Shown one piece after another: positions 20,211 to 24,204 of a stretch of 24,204 bases of DNA; within the stretch, counting starts at the first letter, position 1; each line of letters starts with the position of its first letter. The stretch lies in NCBI GenBank assembly GCA_017883215.1, contig JADGOA010000008.1, positions 1-24,204 of the forward strand. Reading direction: 5' to 3'. The position numbers and the translations under genes were made by a program. Source of the stretch: Thermoanaerobaculia bacterium (GTDB taxonomy: Bacteria > Acidobacteriota > Thermoanaerobaculia > Gp7-AA8). The notes under the pieces were generated by a model. The model was not told where the DNA came from and ran no database searches. It worked only from the letters and a program-made list of their open reading frames with translations.

Positions 20211-21606
20211 TTTCCACTTCCAGCACATCCTCCTGCCGACTCTCGCGCGGGAGGAGATCGTACTTCTTGGCGTAGTACCGGAACGAGCGAAACGACATCT
20301 GCAGGAGCTCCGCGGCCTGGGTCTGCACGCCGCCGGTCCGTTCGAGCGCCTTGAGCATGAAGATCTTGGCGATCGACTCCAGATGAAGCTCGAGCGACAT
20401 GCCTTCGTTCGGCAGGTCGAAGGTCACCTCGGGAACGGATCCGCCGAGGAGGATGTGCTCGGGAAGCGACTTGGTGGTGAGCACCTCCGAAGTCTCCAGG
20501 GCGATCATGCGCTCGACGACGTTCTCGAGCTCGCGGACGTTGCCGGGCCAGTGATACTTCTCGACCGCGCGCATGGCGTCAGCGGAGATCCGTTTCTTCG
20601 GCACGCCGAGGTTGCCGCAGAACTTGTCGATGAAATGGTCGACGAGCAGCGGGATATCGTCGCGACGGAGCCGCAACGGAGGCAGCGTGATGGGAATGAC
20701 ATTGATGCGGTAGAACAGATCCTCGCGGAACGTTCCCTTGTGAATCGAGTCGGTGAGGTCGCGGTTGGTGGCGGCGATGACTCGCGCGTCCACCGCCGTC
20801 TCCACGTTGGACCCCACGCGCCGCACGATGCGGTCCTGCAGCACTCGCAGGAGCTTGATCTGCATGCCCGTGGAGGTCTCGCCGATCTCGTCGAGGAAAA
20901 TCGTGCCCCGGTCGGCTTCCGTAAAGAGGCCGCGCTTCTCCCGGATCGCTCCCGTGAACGCGCCGCGCTCGTGGCCGAACAACTCCGATTCGAGCAGCGT
21001 CTCGGGCAGCGCGCCGCAGTTGATGGACACGAACTTGCCGCGGCGGCCGGAGTTGTAGTGGATGGCGCGGGCGATGAGCTCCTTGCCGGTGCCGGATTCG
21101 CCGGAGATCAACACGGTCGAGTTCGTCCGGGCGATTCGCGACACGATCGAGAAGATCTCCTGCATCTTGGCGCTCTTGCCGAGGATGTTGGAGAAGGTGA
21201 ACCGCTCCTCCAGCGCGCTGCGGAGATGGATGTTCTCGTCTTCGAGCTCCTTCCGCTCCACAGCTTTGCGCACCACGATCTTCAGCTCTTCGATGTCGAA
21301 GGGCTTGGCGATGTAGTCGAGCGCGCCCGCTTTGAGGGCCTCGACGGCAGACTGGGTCGAGGTATGCGCCGTGATCATGACGACGCCGATGGATGGGTTC
21401 TGAGCCTTGATGTCCTTCAGCAGATCGATGCCGGATCCGTCCGGGAGCATGAGATCGCAGAGGACGACGTCGGGCTCGTGCCTGGCCATGGCCACGCGGG
21501 CCTCCGCGACCGAACCGGCCGCGTCGACGTGCCAGCCGGCCTCTTCGAAAACGATCGAGAGGAAGTCGCGCAGCGAGGCCTCATCATCGACAACGAGCAG
21601 ATCCAC
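20200..21606 (-). CDS. Sigma54-dependent response regulator, PilR/NtrC type
   Basis: This 468-residue regulator has a receiver domain (1-115) with phospho-acceptor Asp51 (VLCDLMLPDGSG) and Lys101 in AKPF. The AAA+ sigma54-interaction domain (about 135-375) has Walker A GESGTGKE (169-176), the GAFTGA loop (215-220) that contacts sigma54, and Walker B GTIFLDE (234-240). A Fis-type helix-turn-helix ends the protein (about 420-455, AAELLQMSFRSFRYYAKKY), closest in style to PilR. The start is GTG at 21606; the longer frame upstream is a shadow of the helicase. No sensor kinase is in the window, so the input signal is unknown. It lies 8 nt downstream of the helicase stop and overlaps the DUF192 gene. 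Confidence 0.93.
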   Translation of the reverse strand: MDLLVVDDEASLRDFLSIVFEEAGWHVDAAGSVAEARVAMARHEPDVVLCDLMLPDGSGIDLLKDIKAQNPSIGVVMITAHTSTQSAVEALKAGALDYIAKPFDIEELKIVVRKAVERKELEDENIHLRSALEERFTFSNILGKSAKMQEIFSIVSRIARTNSTVLISGESGTGKELIARAIHYNSGRRGKFVSINCGALPETLLESELFGHERGAFTGAIREKRGLFTEADRGTIFLDEIGETSTGMQIKLLRVLQDRIVRRVGSNVETAVDARVIAATNRDLTDSIHKGTFREDLFYRINVIPITLPPLRLRRDDIPLLVDHFIDKFCGNLGVPKKRISADAMRAVEKYHWPGNVRELENVVERMIALETSEVLTTKSLPEHILLGGSVPEVTFDLPNEGMSLELHLESIAKIFMLKALERTGGVQTQAAELLQMSFRSFRYYAKKYDLLPRESRQEDVLEVENEK

Positions 21607-21614
21607 GGCGCGGA

Positions 21615-23249
21615 TTATCCTCTGTCCGCCGCGGCGATGGCGAGCAGATCGTCCAGGCGGCGGCGATCGATCGGCCCGGCGCTCGCCGTCTCGAGCAATT
21701 TCTCCAGGCCGGCGCGGTGGCGCCGCTCCAGCCACTCCGGCGCGGTCAGGCCGCTTCGTTCGAGAGCTGCGAAGAAGCGCGCCGCCGCGCAATCGGAGGC
21801 GACGCGCGGCCGCACCTGCGTCGGCAGGCCTGCGGTGGGACCGTCAACCGCGTGAAGAACACGGCGGCGCAGGCGATTCTTCGCCGCCATCGTCGACACG
21901 ATGGTGGTGCCGTCCCCCTGCGGCAGAAAATAGACCGCTTTCACCGCGGCCCGTCTCTGCCCGATGCGGAAGGCCCGGCCGTTTCGCTGGTCGAGGCGAA
22001 CCGGATTCCACGGGATGTCGTAGTGCACGACCACGCCCGCTCTCTGCAGGTTCAGCCCCTCGCCGGCCAGATCGGTCGCCACGAGAACGTCGATGCGGTC
22101 GGCGCGGAAGGCGTCGATGGCGCTGCGGCCGTCGCGAGCGGTCGCGATTCCGCAACGGCATGCCGAGCGCAGATGTGCGAAGAGATCGCGCGCCGTCGCA
22201 GCCGACCCGGTGAACACCAGGACCGGATCGGCGGACGCCGTCACGAGGCTCTCCAGCAGGACGCGCTTGGCCGGCGATGCATTCTCCGCCGCCTTTCGCA
22301 GCTCGGCCAGCCGCTGCATCTCCGCTTCGATCTGAGCAGCCGTGACCCGCTCCGATGAAGGCGAAAGCCACAGATCCCAGAACAGCACCTGCTGGAACGC
22401 GTCGCGATCTTCCTCGTGAATGAATGCGCGGCGGTAGTCGCGTTTCGAGAGTGTGCGTCCGGCCGCGAGGCTCTCCAGGGCGCGCTCGTAGAAGCGCACC
22501 TGGCGGCGCACGGATTCGACGAGCGCGGCCTCGCTCGATTCCACGCGGCGCCGCAGAAAACGCCGGAGAAGCGGCCCGCCCGCAACGAGCGGGAACTCGA
22601 GGGCGTCGATCATCTCCCCGACGCCGGCGACCGGGTGGCGCACGACCGACCGCCGCAACTCTCCGAATTGCAGCGCCGTCTCCAGAACGCTGCGATCGCG
22701 GCGGATCACCAGCTGCGAGACGACCGTGTCGAGGGCGGGAAGATCGCAGCGTGCGAACGCGGCGTCAATCGACGGCACGCCGCAATCGGCGAGCGCGTCG
22801 TCGACCGCAATGACCCCGAGCAACGCCTGCAGATCGCGCGGCGAGTTGCAGATCGGCGTTGCGGTCACGAGGAGCACGTCGGCCCCGACCGTCCGCCGCG
22901 CCAGCGCTGCATGACGCTGCGTCGACGGATTCCGGAACGCATGCGCTTCGTCGACGATGACCAGGCGCGACCCGACAGAGAGCGGAGGAACCGGTGCGGA
23001 GACGATCCCGTCGTGCGTGAGCACCTCCGCCGCGACGCCGAAGTCGCGAAGCGTGTCGCACCACTGCGCCACCAGTCCGGCCGGCACGATGACCTCGACG
23101 ACGGCGCCCGCCCGTTGCGCCTCCGCGGCGATCGCCGCCGCCACGAACGATTTTCCGAGTCCCGGCTCGTCGGCCAGGATCACGCCCCGCCGCGCGGCCA
23201 GGACCGCTTTCGCTCGAGCGGCGGCGATCCGCTGGTGCTCAGCGAGCAT
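21615..23249 (-). CDS. SNF2-family DNA helicase / translocase
   Basis: This 544-residue superfamily 2 ATPase is a compact SNF2 enzyme. Motif I is DEPGLGKS (27-34), motif II DEAH (100-103), motif III TATP (129-132), and motif V/VI VATDLAGEGLNLQRA and QRNGRAFRIGQRR (about 421-433), the last being the SNF2 hallmark. The N-terminal domain is cut very short: motif I begins only 26 residues from the start. No nuclease motif is seen. The ATG at 23249 overlaps the end of the methyltransferase gene by 11 nt, so the two are co-translated. Together they suggest a DNA modification/translocation pair; a pure repair or transcription role (HepA-like) is the alternative. Confidence 0.88.
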   Translation of the reverse strand: MLAEHQRIAAARAKAVLAARRGVILADEPGLGKSFVAAAIAAEAQRAGAVVEVIVPAGLVAQWCDTLRDFGVAAEVLTHDGIVSAPVPPLSVGSRLVIVDEAHAFRNPSTQRHAALARRTVGADVLLVTATPICNSPRDLQALLGVIAVDDALADCGVPSIDAAFARCDLPALDTVVSQLVIRRDRSVLETALQFGELRRSVVRHPVAGVGEMIDALEFPLVAGGPLLRRFLRRRVESSEAALVESVRRQVRFYERALESLAAGRTLSKRDYRRAFIHEEDRDAFQQVLFWDLWLSPSSERVTAAQIEAEMQRLAELRKAAENASPAKRVLLESLVTASADPVLVFTGSAATARDLFAHLRSACRCGIATARDGRSAIDAFRADRIDVLVATDLAGEGLNLQRAGVVVHYDIPWNPVRLDQRNGRAFRIGQRRAAVKAVYFLPQGDGTTIVSTMAAKNRLRRRVLHAVDGPTAGLPTQVRPRVASDCAAARFFAALERSGLTAPEWLERRHRAGLEKLLETASAGPIDRRRLDDLLAIAAADRG

Positions 23250-24204
23250 CGCGCGCCAGCCGCAGGTCGACGAAGCGGCGCAACGTCGCCAGTTCGGCCG
23301 GCGTGACGCCGTAGAGCTTCGCCACGATCTCGTCGAGCTCGTCCCCCGCGGCCCCGCGCCCGGCCCGTTTTGCAATCCGAATGAGCGCGTCGCGATCTCC
23401 GCCGTCGGCATCCAGATGCGGAAACGGCATCGCTCCGACGTTCCGGCCGAAGTAGCGGAAGTGTGCATCCTTGGCCGGCTCGACCGTGCAGAGCAGCAGC
23501 GCATCGGCTACGGAGGAGTTGAGAATCGCGCAGATCGCCAGGGCCTCGTCCGTCGATACGGCATCGATCGAGTAGAGCGTCTGATTCGGCACGAGCGGGA
23601 ACGTGCAGCCGTCGATCTGGACCGACTCCGGGAGAACCGCCGCACACATTCCACGCGATACGTCCTTCCACGCCACCTTGATCCCGACATGCTCCGGCCG
23701 TACGAAGGCCAGCTGCAGCATCTCCGGCCGGACCCCGCGCGAGGCGGCGAACCGCTGCAGCCATTCGGGCGGGCGGCGAGGCGCGTCGGCCGGCGGCCAG
23801 AGCATCCATACCGAATGGCGGGCAGCCCAGCGGCCGAGATCGCGGCCGCGAACGCAGCGGCAGATCGCGCCGAGCGGGAGGCGAATCTCCCCCACGCGCG
23901 CGGCCCTGCCGGAGAGGCGGACGTCGCCGAGAAAGAAGGTGCGGTTATCCCCTGTCTTCACGCCCATGAGCGGGCGCCGGCCGAGGGCCTCGACCAGCGG
24001 CGGCTGCTCGCGCGTGAGCCGCCGCACGACTGCTGCGACGCCGGGGGGAATCATCAGCCATTCCGAGCCCGCGCCGCCGATTGCGAGCGCGCGCTGGCGG
24101 ACCGTGTGCGTTGTCCCGCCGGCGGTGATACGCACGGTGTGCTCTCCGCGCGGAGGCCGTTTGACCACTGTGATGCCGAGAGGAAACGTGTCCGCCGCGA
24201 AATG
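23239..24204 (-). CDS. N6-adenine DNA methyltransferase, C-terminal part (truncated by window edge)
   Basis: The frame is open to the right edge, giving 321 C-terminal residues. The motif GVKTGDNRTFFLGD (81-94) is the boundary signature between methylase core and target-recognition domain in Eco57I/TaqI-like N6-adenine methylases. AICAILNSSVADALLL (222-237), followed by FRYFGRNVGAMPFPHL, is the typical end of a TaqI_C-like specificity domain. The catalytic NPPY-type motif and the SAM site should lie outside the window. A GTG at 24168 is an unlikely start, since the open frame continues. It overlaps the helicase start, so the pair forms one unit. It may be a solitary methylase, a type IIG-like enzyme or part of a defence island. 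Confidence 0.78.
   Translation of the reverse strand, partial: HFAADTFPLGITVVKRPPRGEHTVRITAGGTTHTVRQRALAIGGAGSEWLMIPPGVAAVVRRLTREQPPLVEALGRRPLMGVKTGDNRTFFLGDVRLSGRAARVGEIRLPLGAICRCVRGRDLGRWAARHSVWMLWPPADAPRRPPEWLQRFAASRGVRPEMLQLAFVRPEHVGIKVAWKDVSRGMCAAVLPESVQIDGCTFPLVPNQTLYSIDAVSTDEALAICAILNSSVADALLLCTVEPAKDAHFRYFGRNVGAMPFPHLDADGGDRDALIRIAKRAGRGAAGDELDEIVAKLYGVTPAELATLRRFVDLRLARDAR

Noticed and set aside
20077..21855. 592-residue plus-strand reading frame
   Set aside because: Antisense to the sigma54 activator, which has complete receiver, AAA+ and HTH motifs; no domain in the plus frame.
23250..23504. N-terminal extension of the helicase to 23504
   Set aside because: This part is Arg/Ser-rich and overlaps the methyltransferase, whose frame carries clear motifs. 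The start at 23249 is adopted.

Overview
The window is a GC-rich bacterial chromosome segment carrying mostly core housekeeping genes. Every gene looks intact except the one cut by the right edge. There is no rRNA, tRNA, CRISPR array, transposase or prophage. Start codons include several TTG and GTG. A deep-branching lineage such as Acidobacteriota is plausible from the gene order (rplM-rpsI-rpsB-tsf-pyrH-frr) and the protein flavour, but this is inference and I cannot fix the taxon.

Left part (about 200-9600, all minus strand): reading with transcription, rplM, rpsI, rpsB, tsf, pyrH, frr, a small NTF2-like gene, ispD, ispF, gltX, pyrD and rlmB. Several genes are coupled by 1-4 nt overlaps. 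The cluster joins ribosome assembly and recycling, pyrimidine synthesis, isoprenoid precursor synthesis and tRNA charging. Terminator hairpins follow rpsI and tsf. A strong sigma70-type promoter at 66-94 fires out of the left edge.

Middle (9600-13900): a divergent region separates rplM from folD-coaE (plus strand). Then come a Thr-rich lipoprotein (minus), an alpha/beta hydrolase (plus), a 54-residue small protein with its own terminator and a hairpin-rich leader (minus), and an ITPA-like nucleotide-sanitising pyrophosphatase (minus).

Right part (13900-24204): an ECF sigma factor sits with a zinc anti-sigma whose Cys/His spacing matches the redox sensor RsrA, and a SigR-like promoter motif (GGAAT-N18-GTT) lies upstream. 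Next are a DjlA-like J-domain membrane protein, a PaaI-like thioesterase, a DUF1802 protein, a 6-pyruvoyl-tetrahydropterin synthase homologue with the PTPS-III signature (probable folate-pathway enzyme), a zinc-ribbon protein with a long disordered Arg/Gln/Pro tail, a rhomboid-fold protein without catalytic residues, a DUF192 lipoprotein and a PilR-like sigma54 activator. At the edge are a compact SNF2 helicase and an N6-adenine DNA methyltransferase (C-terminal part only), a possible DNA-modification or defence pair.

The most unusual non-coding feature is a set of intergenic arrays of degenerate 7-bp tandem units. Six intergenic regions carry them. The unit sequence differs each time but the 7-bp period is kept. 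Arms are often inverted relative to each other, and in two cases the array runs into the 3' end of a gene and supplies its stop codon.
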